From Setophaga petechia (Eukaryota; Chordata; Aves; Passeriformes; Parulidae): a stretch of DNA of 64,000 bases. Each line of letters begins with the position of its first letter. Within the stretch, counting starts at the first letter, position 1. The stretch spans positions 806,001 to 870,000 of the forward strand of contig JANCRA010000017.1 in the NCBI GenBank assembly GCA_024362935.1, read 5' to 3'. Of this stretch, positions 48,301 through 62,300 are shown one piece after another. Position numbers and translations under genes: made by a program. A model generated the notes under the pieces. The model was not told where the DNA came from. It was given only the letters and a program-made list of their open reading frames with translations, and ran no database searches.

Positions 48301-51300
48301 AGAACACACTGCAGCCCTCTGTGCAACTTCTAGAACACGATAGGAGATGTTTAGTGAGGAAGAAGGTTTTCTCCTTGCGAGACATAGTGAAAAAGCTATT
48401 TGCTTAGATGTAGGTGACAAGAAACACTTACTGCAGTGCACTGAAAAGCTAACTGCTACACAGCAGTGCGATTGTGTTAGCAGCCTGCAAAGTGCTAGAA
48501 AACAGTACTTTCCCACTCTCTTGCCTTTCCCTTCACATTAATACTTGAAAGGAAGGCGTCTTAGACAACTTTCTTTTTCTTGTGTCAAAAAACTCTGCAG
48601 CCCTCTCTGCAACATCTACAAGACGATGGAAGTTGTTTAGTGAGCAGGAAGGTTTTCTCCTTGCGAGACATAGTGAAAAAGCTATTTGCTTAGATGTAGG
48701 TGACCAGAAACACTTACTGCAATGCACTGAAAAGCTAATTGCTACACAGAACTGGGATTGTGTTAGCAGCTTGCAAAGTGCTAGAAAACAGTACTTTCCC
48801 ACTCTCTTGCCTTTCCCTTCACATTAAAACTTGAAAGGAAGGCGTCTTAGACAAGTTTCTTTTACATTTTGCAAAACACACTGCAGCCCTCTGTGCAACT
48901 TCTAGAACACGATAGGAAATGTTTAGTGAGCAGGAAGGTTTTCTCCTTGAGAGACATAGTGAAAAAGCTATTTGCTGACATGTAGGTGACCAGAAACACT
49001 TACTGCAGTGCACTGAACAGCTAATTGCTACACAGAACTGGGATTGTGTTAGCAGCTTGCAAAGTGCTAGAAAACAGTACTTTCCCACTCTCTCGCCTTT
49101 CCATTCACATTAATACTTGAAAGGAAGGCATCTTAGCAACTTTCTTTTACATTTTGCAAAACACACTGCAGCCCTCTGTGCAACTTCTACAACACGATGG
49201 AAGTTGTTTAGTGAGCAGCAACGTTTTCCTCTTGCGAGACAAAGTGAAAAAGCTATTTGTTCAGATGTAGGTATCTAGAAACACTTACTGCCGTGCACTG
49301 ACAAGCTAATTGCTACACAGCACTGAGATTGTGTTAGCAGCTTGCAAAGTGCTAGAAAACAGTACTTTCCCACTCTCTTGCCTTTCCCTTCACATTAATA
49401 CTTGAAAGGAAGGCGTCTTAGACAACTTTCTTTTTCTTTTTACAGAACACACTGCAGCCCTCTGTGCAACTTCTAGAACACGATGGAAGTTGTTTAGTGA
49501 GCAGGAAGGTTTTCTCCTTGCGAGACATAGTGAAAAAGCTATTTGCTTAGATGTAGGTGACAAGAAACACTTACTGCAGTGCACTGAACAGCTAATTGCT
49601 ACACAGAACTGGGATTGTGTTAGCAGCTTGCAAAGTGCTAGAAAACAGTACTTTCCCACTCTCTTGCCTTTCCCTTCACATTAATACTTGAAAGGAATGC
49701 GTCTTAGACAACTTTCTTTTTCTTGTGTCAAAAAACTCTGCAGCCCTCTCTGCAACATCTACAACACGATGGAAGTTGTTTAGTGAGCAGGAAGGTTTTC
49801 TCCTTGGGAGACATAGTGAAAAAGCTATTTGCTTAGATGTAGGTGATAAGAAACACTTACTGCAGTGCACTGAACAGCTAATTGCTACACAGAACTGGGA
49901 TTGTGTTAGCAGCTTGCAAAGTGATAGAAAACAGTACTTTCCCACTCTCTTGCCTTTCCCTTCACATTAATACTTGAAAGGAAGGCGTCTTAGACAACTT
50001 TCTTTTTCTTGTGTCAAAACACACTGCAGCCCTCTGTGCAACTTCTAGAACACGATAGGAAATGTTTAGTGAGCAGGAAGTTTTCTCCTTGCGAGACATA
50101 GTGAAAAAGCTATTTGCTTAGATGCAGGTGACAAGAAACCCTTACTGCAGTGCAGTGACAAGTTAATTGGTACACAGCACTGGGATTGTGTTAGCAGCTC
50201 TCAAAGTGATAGAAAACAGTACTTTCCCACTCTCTTGCCTTTCCCTTCACATTAATACTTGAAAGGAAGGCGTCTTAGACAACTTTTACATTTTGCAAAA
50301 CACACTGCAGCCCTCGGTGCAACTTCTACAACACGATGGAAGTTGTTTAGTGAGCAAGAAGGTTTTCTCCTTGCGAGACATAGTGATAAAGCTATTTGCT
50401 TAGATGCAGGTGACAAGAAACACTTACTGCCGTGCACTGAAACGCTAACTGCTACACAGCACTGCGATTGTGTTAGCAGCCTGCAAAGTGCTAGAAATCA
50501 GCACTTTCCCACTCTCTCGCCTTTCCATTCACATTAATACTTGAAAGGAAGACGTCTTAGACAACTTTCTTTTACATTTTGCAAAACACACTGCAGCCCT
50601 CTGTGCAACTTCTACAACACGATGGAAGTTGTTTAGTGAGCAGCAACGTTTTCCCCTTGCGAGACAAATTGAAAAAGCTATTTGCTGAGATGTAGGTATC
50701 AAGAAACACTTACTGCCGTGCACTGACAAGCTAATTGCTACACAGCACTGGGATTGTGTTAGCAGCTCTCAAAGTGATAGAAAACAGTACTTTCCCACTC
50801 TCTTGCCTTTCCCTTCACATTAATACTTGAAAGGAAGGCGTCTTAGACAACTTTCTTTTCCTTGTGTCAAAAAACTCTGCAGCCCGCTCTGCAACATCTA
50901 CAACAAGATGGAAGTTGTTTAGTGAGCAGGAAGGTTTTCTCCTTGCGAGACAAAGTGAAAAAGCTATTTGCTTAGATGTAGGTGACAAGAAACACTTACT
51001 GCAGTGCACTCAACAGCTAACTGCTACCCAGCACTGCGATTGTGTTAGCAGCTTGCAAAGTGCTAGAAAACAGTACTTTCCCACTCTCTTGCCTTTCCCT
51101 TCACATTAATACTTGAAAGGAAGGCGTCTTAGACAACTTTCTTTTACATTTTGCAAAACACACTGCAGCCCTCTGTGCAACTTCTACAACACGATGGAAG
51201 TTGTTTAGTGAGCATGAAGGTTTTCTCCTTGCGAGACATAGTGAAAAAGCTATTTGCTTAGGTGTAGGTGACAAGAAACACTTACTGCAGTGCACTGAAA

Positions 51301-52275
51301 AGCTTATTGCTACACAGAACTGGGATTGTGTTAGCAGCTTGCAAAGTGCTAGAAAACAGTACTTTCCCACTCTCTTGCCTTTCCCTTCACATTAATACTT
51401 GAAAGGAAGGCGTCTTAGACAACTTTCTTTTTCTTGTTACAGAACACACTGCAGCCCTCTGTGCAACTTCTAGAACACGATAGGAGTTGTTTAGTGAGCA
51501 GGAAGGTTTTCTCCTTGGGAGACATAGTGAAAAAGCTATTTGCTTAGATGTAGGTGACAAGAAACCCTTACTGCAGTGCAGTGACAAGTTAATTGGTACA
51601 CAGCACTGGGATTGTGTTAGCAGCTCTCAAAGTGCTAGAAAACAGTACTTTCCCACTCTCTTGCCTTTCCCTTCACATTAATACTTGAAAGGAAGGCGTC
51701 TTAGACAACTTTCTTTTTCTTGCTGCAAAACACACTGCAGCCCTCTGTGCAACTTCTAGAACACGATAGGAAATGTTTAGTGAGCAAGAAGGTTTTCTCC
51801 TTGCTAGACAGAGTGATAAAGCTATTTGCTTAGATGCAGGTGACAAGAAACACTTACTGCAGTGCACTGAAAAGCTAACTGCTACACAGCACTGCGATTG
51901 TGTTAGCAGCCTGCAAAGTGCTAGAAAACAGTACTTTCCCACTCTCTCGCCTTTCCATTCACATTAATACTTGAAAGGAAGGCGTCTTAGACAACTTTCT
52001 TTTTCTTGTTAGAGAACACTCTGAAGCCCTCTGTGCAACATCTACAACACGATGGAAGTTGTTTAGTGAGCAGGAAGGTTTTCTCCTTGCGAGACATAGT
52101 GAAAAAGCTATTTGCTTAGATGTAGGTGACAAGAAACACTTACTGCAGTGCAGTGACAAGTTAATTGGTACAGAGCACTGGGATTGTGTTAGCAGCTCTC
52201 AAAGTGATAGAAAATAGTACTTTCCCACTCTCTTGCCTTTCCCTTCGCATTAATACTTGAAAGGAAGGCGTCTTA
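45314..52275. repeat. Monomer block 7 (end of module A, start of module B)
   Basis: About 24 common monomers. The A/B junction is near 47.40 kb. B repeats the A-specific variants at +7,871 bp: CTCTTTCAGCCG near 48141, AAGACGATGG near 48621 and CTTAGCAAC near 49132. TTACAG acceptor-like sites end at 47158, 48302, 49445 and 51442. A short monomer starts at 50278 and here keeps its two following units (AACGTTTTCC family near 50644, then the common unit). Confidence 0.92.
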
Positions 52276-53558
52276 GACAACTTTCTTTTTCTTGCTGCAA
52301 AACAGTCTGCAGCCCTCTGTGCAACCTGTACAGCACGATGGAAGTTGTTTAATGAGCAGGAACATTTTCTCCTAGTGAGAGATAGTGAAAAAGCTTTTTG
52401 CTTAGATGTAGGTTACCACAGGCAGTTACTGCAGTGCACTGCAAAGCTAATAGATGCACAACACTGGGATTGTGTGCCCAGCTTGCAAAGTGATAGAAAA
52501 CAGTACCTTTCCACTCTTCCTGCCTTTTCCATGCACATTACTATTCGAACGGAAAGAATTTTAGACAACTTTCTTTGGCTTCTTGCAAAACACTCTGCAC
52601 ACCTGCCTGCAATCTCTAGAAGTCGATGGGAGATATTTTCTGAACTGGCTCAGTTTCTCTTTGCAAGACATGGGGAAAAAGCAATTTGCTTAGATATAGG
52701 TGAAAAGAGGCACCTACTACAGTGCACTGCAAGCTAATTGTTGCACAACACGCAGATTGTGTAAGCAGGTTGCAAACTGATAGAAAACAGTACCTCTCCC
52801 TTCTCCTGCCTTTTCTATTCACATTTCTATTTGAATGCAAGGCGTTTTAGACAACTTTCTTTTGCTTCTTGCAAAACACTCTGCACACCTGCCTGCAATC
52901 TCTAGAAGTCGATGGGAGATGTTTTCTGAACTGGCTCAGTTTCTCCTTGCGAGACATGGGGAAAAAGCAATTTGCTTAGATGCAGGTGAAAAGAGGCACC
53001 TACTACAGTGCACTGAAAAACTAATTGCTGCACAACTCTGGGATTGTGTAAGCAGCTTACAAACAGATAGAAAACAGCAGCTTTCCACTCTCCTGCCTTT
53101 TCCATTCGCATTACTATTCGAATGGCAGCAGTTTTGGACAACTTTCTTTTGCTTCTTGCAAAACACTCTGCACACCTCCGTGCAACTTCTAGAAAAAATG
53201 AGAGTTGTTTTCTGAACTGGTACAGTTTCTCCTGAAGAGATATCATGCAAACGCTATTGGCTTAGATGTAGTAACAATAGGCAATTATTACAGTGCACTG
53301 CAAAGTCAATCGTAGTATAACACTGGGATTGTGTGTCCAGCTTGCAAACTGGTAGAAAACAGTACCTATCCGCTCTCCTGCATTTTCCCTTTCCAGGAAC
53401 ATTCGAATTGATGGCTTTTTCGGACAAGTTACTTTTTCTTGTTGCAAAACACTCTGCAGAGCTGCCTGCAACCTCTAGAGCACGATGGGAGGTTTTTTGT
53501 GAACAGACACAGTTTCTCCTGGCGAGACATAATGAAAAAGCTTTTTGCTAAGGTGTAG
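52276..53558. repeat. Diverged monomer cassette 7
   Basis: Same five-unit structure as cassette 6, at an offset of 8,443 bp. The 126-codon frame is at 52835. Confidence 0.95.
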
Positions 53559-53756
53559 CCGGCAGGAGACGCTAAAGACCAGGAGACGGAGCACTGTGCC
53601 TTTAAGCGCCGCTTCCGGGTGTCTGTCGGCCGTAGCTGTTCTCCGGAGCACGCCGCGATCGGCGTAACGACACCAGATTCTTCGCGCCAAGAAGCGTCTT
53701 CTCCTTCTCCGGGAAACAGAGACTGCGGCAGCTTCTGAACGGCGAACTACGAAGCG
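53559..53756 (+). promoter_or_regulatory. CpG-rich promoter-like element 7
   Basis: TACGAAG form, identical to element 1 on reading. The 5' splice-site match has its intron start at 53775. The downstream monomer order follows HOR copy 2. Confidence 0.6.
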
Positions 53757-56700
53757 GCACAAAACTGGGATTGGGTAAGCAGCTTTCAAAGTGATAGAAA
53801 ACAGTACTTTCCCACTCTCTTGCCTTTCCCTTCACATTAATACTTGAAAGGAAGGCATCTTAGACAACTTTCTTTTTCTTGTGTCAAAAAACTCTGCAGC
53901 CCTCTCTGCAACATCTACAACACGATGGAAGTTGTTTAGTGAGCAGGAAGGTTTTCTCCTTGCGAGACATAGTGAAAAAGCTATTTGCTTAGATGTAGGT
54001 GACAAGAAACACTTACTGCAGTGCACTGAACAGCTAATTGCTACACAGAACTGGGATTGTGTTAGCAGCTTGCAAAGTGCTAGAAAACAGTACTTTCCCA
54101 CTCTCTTGCCTTTCCCTTCACATTAATACTTGAAAGGAAGGCGTCTTAGACAACTTTCTTTTACATTTTGCAAAACACACTGCAGCCCTCTGTGCAATTT
54201 CTAGAACACGATAGGAAATGTTTAGTGAGCAGGAAGGTTTTCTCCTTGCGAGACATAGTGAAAAAGCTTTTTGCTTAGATATAGGTGACAAGAAACCCTT
54301 ACTGCAGTGCAGTGACAAGTTAATTGGTACACAGCACTGGGATTGTGTTAGCAGCCTGCAAAGTGCTAGAAAACAGTACTTTCCCACTCTCTTGCCTTTC
54401 CCTTCACATTAATACTTGAAAAGAAGGCATCTTAGACAACTTTCTTTTTCTTTGTCAAAAAACTCTGCAGCCCTCTCTGCAACATCTACAACACGATGGA
54501 AGTTGTTTAGTGAGCAGGAAGGTTTTCTCCTTGCGAGACATAGTGAAAAAGCTATTTGCTTAGATGCAGGTGACAAGAAACCCTTACTGCAGTGCACTGA
54601 ACAGCTAATTGCTACACAGAACTGGGATTGTGTTAGCAGCTCTCAAAGTGATAGAAAACAGTACTTTCCCACTCTCTTGCCTTTCCCTTCACATTAATAC
54701 TTGAAAGGAAGGCATCTTAGACAACTTTCTTTTTCTTGTGTCAAAAAACTCTGCAGCCCTCTCTGCAACATCTACAACACGATGGAAGTTGTTTAGTGAG
54801 CAGGAAGGTTTTCTCCTTGCGAGACATAGTGAAAAAGCTATTTGCTTAGATGTAGGTTACCAGAAACACTTACTGCAGTGCACTGAAAAGCTAATTGCTA
54901 CACAGCACTGGGATTGTGTTAGCAGCTTGCAAAGTGCTAGAAAACAGTACTTTCCCACTCTCTTGCCTTTCCCTTCACATTAAAACTTGAAAGGAAGGCG
55001 TCTTAGACAAGTTTCTTTTACATTTTGCAAAACACACTGCAGCCCTCTGTGCAACTTCTAGAACACGATGGAAGTTGTTTAGTGAGCAGGAAGGTTTTCT
55101 CCTTGCGAGACATAGTGAAAAAGCTATTTGCTTACATGTAGGTGACCAGAAACACTTACTGCAGTGCACTGAACAGCTAATTGCTACACAGAACTGGGAT
55201 TGTGTTAGCAGCTTGCAAAGTGCTAGAAAACAGTACTTTCCCACTCTCTTGCCTTTCCCTTCACATTAATTCTTGAAAGGAAGGCATCTTAGACAACTTT
55301 CTTTTTCTTGTGTCAAAAAACTCTGCAGCCCTCTCTGCAACATCTACAACACGATGGAAGTTGTTTAGTGAGCAGGAAGGTTTTCTCCTTGCGAGACATA
55401 GTGAAAAAGCTTTTTGCTTAGATATAGGTGACAAGAAACCCTTACTGCAGTGCAGTGACAAGTTAATTGGTACACAGTACTGGGATTGTGTCAGCAGCCT
55501 GCAAAGTGCTAGAAAACAGTACTTTCCCACTCTCTTGCCTTTCCCTTCACATTAATACTTGAAAAGAAGGCATCTTAGACAACTTTCTTTTTCTTTGTCA
55601 AAAAACTCTGCAGCCCTCTCTGCAACATCTACAACACGATGGAAGTTGTTTAGTGAGCAGGAAGGTTTTCTCCTTGCGAGACATAGTGAAAAAGCTATTT
55701 GCTTAGATGCAGGTGACAAGAAACCCTTACTGCAGTGCACTGAACAGCTAATTGCTACACAGAACTGGGATTGTGTTAGCAGCTCTCAAAGTGATAGAAA
55801 AGAGTACTTTCCCACTCTCTTGCCTTTCCCTTCACATTAATACTTGAAAGGAAGGCGTCTTAGACAACTTTCTTTTTCTTGTTACAGAACACACTGCAGC
55901 CCTCTGTGCAACTTCTAGAACACGATAGGAGATGTTTAGTGAGGAAGAAGGTTTTCTCCTTGCGAGTCATAGTGAAAAAGCTATTTGCTTAGATGTAGGT
56001 GACAAGAAACCCTTACTGCAGTGCAGTGACAAGTTAATTGGTACACAGCACTGCGATTGTGTTAGCAGCCTGCAAAGTGCTAGAAAACAGTACTTTCCCA
56101 CTCTCTTGCCTTTCCCTACACATTAATACTTGAAAGGAAGGCGTCTTAGACAACTTTCTTTTTCTTGTGTCAAAACACACTGCAGCCCTCTGTGCAGCTT
56201 CTAGAACACGATAGGAAATGTTTAGTGAGCAGGAAGGTTTTCTCCTTGCGAGACATAGTGAAAAAGCTTTTTGCTTAGATATAGGTGACAAGAAACCCTT
56301 ACTGCAGTGCAGTGACAAGTTAATTGGTACACAGCACTGCGATTGTTAGCAGCTCTCAAAGTGCTAGAAACAGTACTTTCCCACTCTCTTGCCTTTCCCT
56401 TCACATTAATACTTGAAAGGAAGGCGTCTTAGACAGCTTTCTTTTTCTTGCTGCAAAACACACTTCAGCCCTCTGTGCAACTTCTAGAACACGATAGGAA
56501 ATGTTTAGTGAGCAAGAAGGTTTTCTCCTTGCTAGACAGAGTGATAAAGCTATTTGCTTAGATGCAGGTGACAAGAAACCCTTACTGCAGTGCACTGAAA
56601 AGCTAACTGCTACACAGCAGTGCGATTGTGTTAGCAGCCTGCAAAGTGCAAGAAAACAGTACTTTCCCACTCTCTCGCCTTTCCATTCACATTAATATTT

Positions 56701-57861
56701 GAAAGGAAGGCGTCTTAGACAACTTTCTTTTTCTTGTTAGAGAACACTCTGAAGCCCTCTGTGCAACATCTACAACACGATGGAAGTTGTTTAGTGAGCA
56801 GGAAGGTTTTCTCCTTGCGAGACATAGTGAAAAAGCTATTTGTTTAGATGTAGGTGACAAGAAACACTTACTGCAGTGCACTCAACAGCTAACTGCTACA
56901 CAGCACTGCGATTGTGTTAGCAGCTTGCAAAGTGCTAGAAAACAGTACTTTCCCACTCTCTTGCCTTTCCCTTCACATTAATACTTGAAAGGAAGGCGTC
57001 TTAGACAACTTTCTTTTTCTTGTGTCAAAACACACTGCAGCCCTCTGTGCAACTTCTACAACACGATGGAAGTTGTTTAGTGAGCAGGAAGGTTTTCTCC
57101 TTGGGAGACATAGTGAAAAAGCCATTTGCTTTGACGTAGGTGACAAGAAACCCTTACTGCAGTGCAGTGACAAGTTAATTGGTACACAGCACTGGGATTG
57201 TGTTAGCAGCTCTCAAAGTGATAGAAAACAGTACTTTCCCACTCTCTTGCCTTTCCCTTCACATTAATACTTGAAAGGAAGGCGTCTTAGACAACTTTCT
57301 TTTTCTTGCTGCAAAACACACTGCAGCCCTCTGTGCAACTTCTAGAACACGATAGGAAATGTTTAGTGAGCAAGAAGGTTTTCTCCTTGCTAGACAGAGT
57401 GATAAAGCTATTTGCTTAGATGCAGGTGACAAGAAACACTTACTGCAGTGCACTGAAAAGCTAACTGCTACACAGCACTGCGATTGTGTTAGCAGCCTGC
57501 AAAGTGCTAGAAAACAGTACTTTCCCACTCTCTCGCCTTTCCATTCACATTAATACTTGAAAGGAAGGCGTCTTAGACAACTTTCTTTTTCTTGTTAGAG
57601 AACACTCTGAAGCCCTCTGTGCAACATCTACAACACGATGGAAGTTGTTTAGTGAGCAGGAAGGTTTTCTCCTTGCGAGACATAGTGAAAAAGCTATTTG
57701 CTTAGATGTAGGTGACAAGAAACACTTACTGCAGTGCAGTGACAAGTTAATTGGTACAGAGCACTGGGATTGTGTTAGCAGCTCTCAAAGTGATAGAAAA
57801 TAGTACTTTCCCACTCTCTTGCCTTTCCCTTCGCATTAATACTTGAAAGGAAGGCGTCTTA
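53757..57861. repeat. Monomer block 8
   Basis: About 14 common monomers in HOR copy 2 order up to about 57.2 kb, then two monomers in the order found just upstream of cassette 7, marking the 5,586-bp duplication junction. A TTACAG acceptor-like site ends at 55887. The doubly deleted 283-bp monomer recurs near 56.15-56.43 kb. Confidence 0.92.
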
Positions 57862-59144
57862 GACAACTTTCTTTTTCTTGCTGCAAAACAGTCTGCAGCC
57901 CTCTGTGCAACCTGTACAGCACGATGGAAGTTGTTTAATGAGCAGGAACATTTTCTCCTAGTGAGAGATAGTGAAAAAGCTTTTTGCTTAGATGTAGGTT
58001 ACCACAGGCAGTTACTGCAGTGCACTGCAAAGCTAATAGATGCACAACACTGGGATTGTGTGCCCAGCTTGCAAAGTGATAGAAAACAGTACCTTTCCAC
58101 TCTTCCTGCCTTTTCCATGCACATTACTATTCGAACGGAAAGAATTTTAGACAACTTTCTTTGGCTTCTTGCAAAACACTCTGCACACCTGCCTGCAATC
58201 TCTAGAAGTCGATGGGAGATATTTTCTGAACTGGCTCAGTTTCTCTTTGCAAGACATGGGGAAAAAGCAATTTGCTTAGATATAGGTGAAAAGAGGCACC
58301 TACTACAGTGCACTGCAAGCTAATTGTTGCACAACACGCAGATTGTGTAAGCAGGTTGCAAACTGATAGAAAACAGTACCTCTCCCTTCTCCTGCCTTTT
58401 CTATTCACATTTCTATTTGAATGCAAGGCGTTTTAGACAACTTTCTTTTGCTTCTTGCAAAACACTCTGCACACCTGCCTGCAATCTCTAGAAGTCGATG
58501 GGAGATGTTTTCTGAACTGGCTCAGTTTCTCCTTGCGAGACATGGGGAAAAAGCAATTTGCTTAGATGCAGGTGAAAAGAGGCACCTACTACAGTGCACT
58601 GAAAAACTAATTGCTGCACAACTCTGGGATTGTGTAAGCAGCTTACAAACAGATAGAAAACAGCAGCTTTCCACTCTCCTGCCTTTTCCATTCGCATTAC
58701 TATTCGAATGGCAGCAGTTTTGGACAACTTTCTTTTGCTTCTTGCAAAACACTCTGCACACCTCCGTGCAACTTCTAGAAAAAATGAGAGTTGTTTTCTG
58801 AACTGGTACAGTTTCTCCTGAAGAGATATCATGCAAACGCTATTGGCTTAGATGTAGTAACAATAGGCAATTATTACAGTGCACTGCAAAGTCAATCGTA
58901 GTATAACACTGGGATTGTGTGTCCAGCTTGCAAACTGGTAGAAAACAGTACCTATCCGCTCTCCTGCATTTTCCCTTTCCAGGAACATTCGAATTGATGG
59001 CTTTTTCGGACAAGTTACTTTTTCTTGTTGCAAAACACTCTGCAGAGCTGCCTGCAACCTCTAGAGCACGATGGGAGGTTTTTTGTGAACAGACACAGTT
59101 TCTCCTGGCGAGACATAATGAAAAAGCTTTTTGCTAAGGTGTAG
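57862..59144. repeat. Diverged monomer cassette 8
   Basis: Same as cassette 7 at an offset of 5,586 bp. The 126-codon frame is at 58421. Confidence 0.95.
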
Positions 59145-59342
59145 CCGGCAGGAGACGCTAAAGACCAGGAGACGGAGCACTGTGCCTTTAAGCGCCGCTT
59201 CCGGGTGTCTGTCGGCCGTAGCTGTTCTCCGGAGCACGCCGCGATCGGCGTAACGACACCAGATTCTTCGCGCCAAGAAGCGTCTTCTCCTTCTCCGGGA
59301 AACAGAGACTGCGGCAGCTTCTGAACGGCGAACTACGAAGCG
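59145..59342 (+). promoter_or_regulatory. CpG-rich promoter-like element 8
   Basis: TACGAAG form, identical to element 7 on reading. The 5' splice-site match has its intron start at 59361. Confidence 0.6.
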
Positions 59343-62300
59343 GCACAAAACTGGGATTGGGTAAGCAGCTTTCAAAGTGATAGAAAACAGTACTTTCCCA
59401 CTCTCTTGCCTTTCCCTTCACATTAATACTTGAAAGGAAGGCATCTTAGACAACTTTCTTTTTCTTGTGTCAAAAAACTCTGCAGCCCTCTCTGCAACAT
59501 CTACAACACGATGGAAGTTGTTTAGTGAGCAGGAAGGTTTTCTCCTTGCGAGACATAGTGAAAAAGCTATTTGCTTAGATGTAGGTGACAAGAAACACTT
59601 ACTGCAGTGCACTGAACAGCTAATTGCTACACAGAACTGGGATTGTGTTAGCAGCTTGCAAAGTGCTAGAAAACAGTACTTTCCCACTCTCTTGCCTTTC
59701 CCTTCACATTAATACTTGAAAGGAAGGCGTCTTAGACAACTTTCTTTTACATTTTGCAAAACACACTGCAGCCCTCTGTGCAATTTCTAGAACACGATAG
59801 GAAATGTTTAGTGAGCAGGAAGGTTTTCTCCTTGCGAGACATAGTGAAAAAGCTTTTTGCTTAGATATAGGTGACAAGAAACCCTTACTGCAGTGCAGTG
59901 ACAAGTTAATTGGTACACAGCACTGGGATTGTGTTAGCAGCCTGCAAAGTGCTAGAAAACAGTACTTTCCCACTCTCTTGCCTTTCCCTTCACATTAATA
60001 CTTGAAAAGAAGGCATCTTAGACAACTTTCTTTTTCTTTGTCAAAAAACTCTGCAGCCCTCTCTGCAACATCTACAACACGATGGAAGTTGTTTAGTGAG
60101 CAGGAAGGTTTTCTCCTTGCGAGACATAGTGAAAAAGCTATTTGCTTAGATGCAGGTGACAAGAAACCCTTACTGCAGTGCACTGAACAGCTAATTGCTA
60201 CACAGAACTGGGATTGTGTTAGCAGCTCTCAAAGTGATAGAAAACAGTACTTTCCCACTCTCTTGCCTTTCCCTTCACATTAATACTTGAAAGGAAGGCA
60301 TCTTAGACAACTTTCTTTTTCTTGTGTCAAAAAACTCTGCAGCCCTCTCTGCAACATCTACAACACGATGGAAGTTGTTTAGTGAGCAGGAAGGTTTTCT
60401 CCTTGCGAGACATAGTGAAAAAGCTATTTGCTTAGATGTAGGTTACCAGAAACACTTACTGCAGTGCACTGAAAAGCTAATTGCTACACAGCACTGGGAT
60501 TGTGTTAGCAGCTTGCAAAGTGCTAGAAAACAGTACTTTCCCACTCTCTTGCCTTTCCCTTCACATTAATACTTGAAAGGAAGGCGTCTTAGACAAGTTT
60601 CTTTTACATTTTGCAAAACACACTGCAGCCCTCTGTGCAACTTCTAGAACACGATGGAAGTTGTTTAGTGAGCAGGAAGGTTTTCTCCTTGCGAGACATA
60701 GTGAAAAAGCTATTTGCTTACATGTAGGTGACCAGAAACACTTACTGCAGTGCACTGAACAGCTAATTGCTACACAGAACTGGGATTGTGTTAGCAGCTT
60801 GCAAAGTGCTAGAAAACAGTACTTTCCCACTCTCTTGCCTTTCCCTTCACATTAATTCTTGAAAGGAAGGCATCTTAGACAACTTTCTTTTTCTTGTGTC
60901 AAAAAACTCTGCAGCCCTCTCTGCAACATCTACAACACGATGGAAGTTGTTTAGTGAGCAGGAAGGTTTTCTCCTTGCGAGACATAGTGAAAAAGCTTTT
61001 TGCTTAGATATAGGTGACAAGAAACCCTTACTGCAGTGCAGTGACAAGTTAATTGGTACACAGTACTGGGATTGTGTCAGCAGCCTGCAAAGTGCTAGAA
61101 AACAGTACTTTCCCACTCTCTTGCCTTTCCCTTCACATTAATACTTGAAAAGAAGGCATCTTAGACAACTTTCTTTTTCTTTGTCAAAAAACTCTGCAGC
61201 CCTCTCTGCAACATCTACAACACGATGGAAGTTGTTTAGTGAGCAGGAAGGTTTTCTCCTTGCGAGACATAGTGAAAAAGCTATTTGCTTAGATGCAGGT
61301 GACAAGAAACCCTTACTGCAGTGCACTGAACAGCTAATTGCTACACAGAACTGGGATTGTGTTAGCAGCTCTCAAAGTGATAGAAAAGAGTACTTTCCCA
61401 CTCTCTTGCCTTTCCCTTCACATTAATACTTGAAAGGAAGGCGTCTTAGACAACTTTCTTTTTCTTGTTACAGAACACACTGCAGCCCTCTGTGCAACTT
61501 CTAGAACACGATAGGAGATGTTTAGTGAGGAAGAAGGTTTTCTCCTTGCGAGTCATAGTGAAAAAGCTATTTGCTTAGATGTAGGTGACAAGAAACCCTT
61601 ACTGCAGTGCAGTGACAAGTTAATTGGTACACAGCACTGCGATTGTGTTAGCAGCCTGCAAAGTGCTAGAAAACAGTACTTTCCCACTCTCTTGCCTTTC
61701 CCTACACATTAATACTTGAAAGGAAGGCGTCTTAGACAACTTTCTTTTTCTTGTGTCAAAACACACTGCAGCCCTCTGTGCAGCTTCTAGAACACGATAG
61801 GAAATGTTTAGTGAGCAGGAAGGTTTTCTCCTTGCGAGACATAGTGAAAAAGCTTTTTGCTTAGATATAGGTGACAAGAAACCCTTACTGCAGTGCAGTG
61901 ACAAGTTAATTGGTACACAGCACTGCGATTGTTAGCAGCTCTCAAAGTGCTAGAAACAGTACTTTCCCACTCTCTTGCCTTTCCCTTCACATTAATACTT
62001 GAAAGGAAGGCGTCTTAGACAGCTTTCTTTTTCTTGCTGCAAAACACACTTCAGCCCTCTGTGCAACTTCTAGAACACGATAGGAAATGTTTAGTGAGCA
62101 AGAAGGTTTTCTCCTTGCTAGACAGAGTGATAAAGCTATTTGCTTAGATGCAGGTGACAAGAAACACTTACTGCAGTGCACTGAAAAGCTAACTGCTACA
62201 CAGCAGTGCGATTGTGTTAGCAGCCTGCAAAGTGCAAGAAAACAGTACTTTCCCACTCTCTCGCCTTTCCATTCACATTAATATTTGAAAGGAAGGCGTC

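Larger units (their letters stand above)
47396..57258. repeat. Duplicated module, copy B, running into HOR-like sequence
   Basis: The first part repeats copy A at +7,871 bp (to about 50.5 kb) and then at +8,443 bp (about 51.1-53.8 kb). The extra 572 bp is two monomers, near 50.55-51.12 kb, that are also present in HOR copies 1 and 2. From the CpG element at 53559 to about 57.2 kb the sequence follows HOR copy 2 at an offset of 31,193 bp. The module is therefore a mosaic of two HOR arrangements. Within the first monomer, copy B has CTAGAACACGATAGGAG where copy A has CTACAACACGATGGAAG, a short patch difference. Confidence 0.85.
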
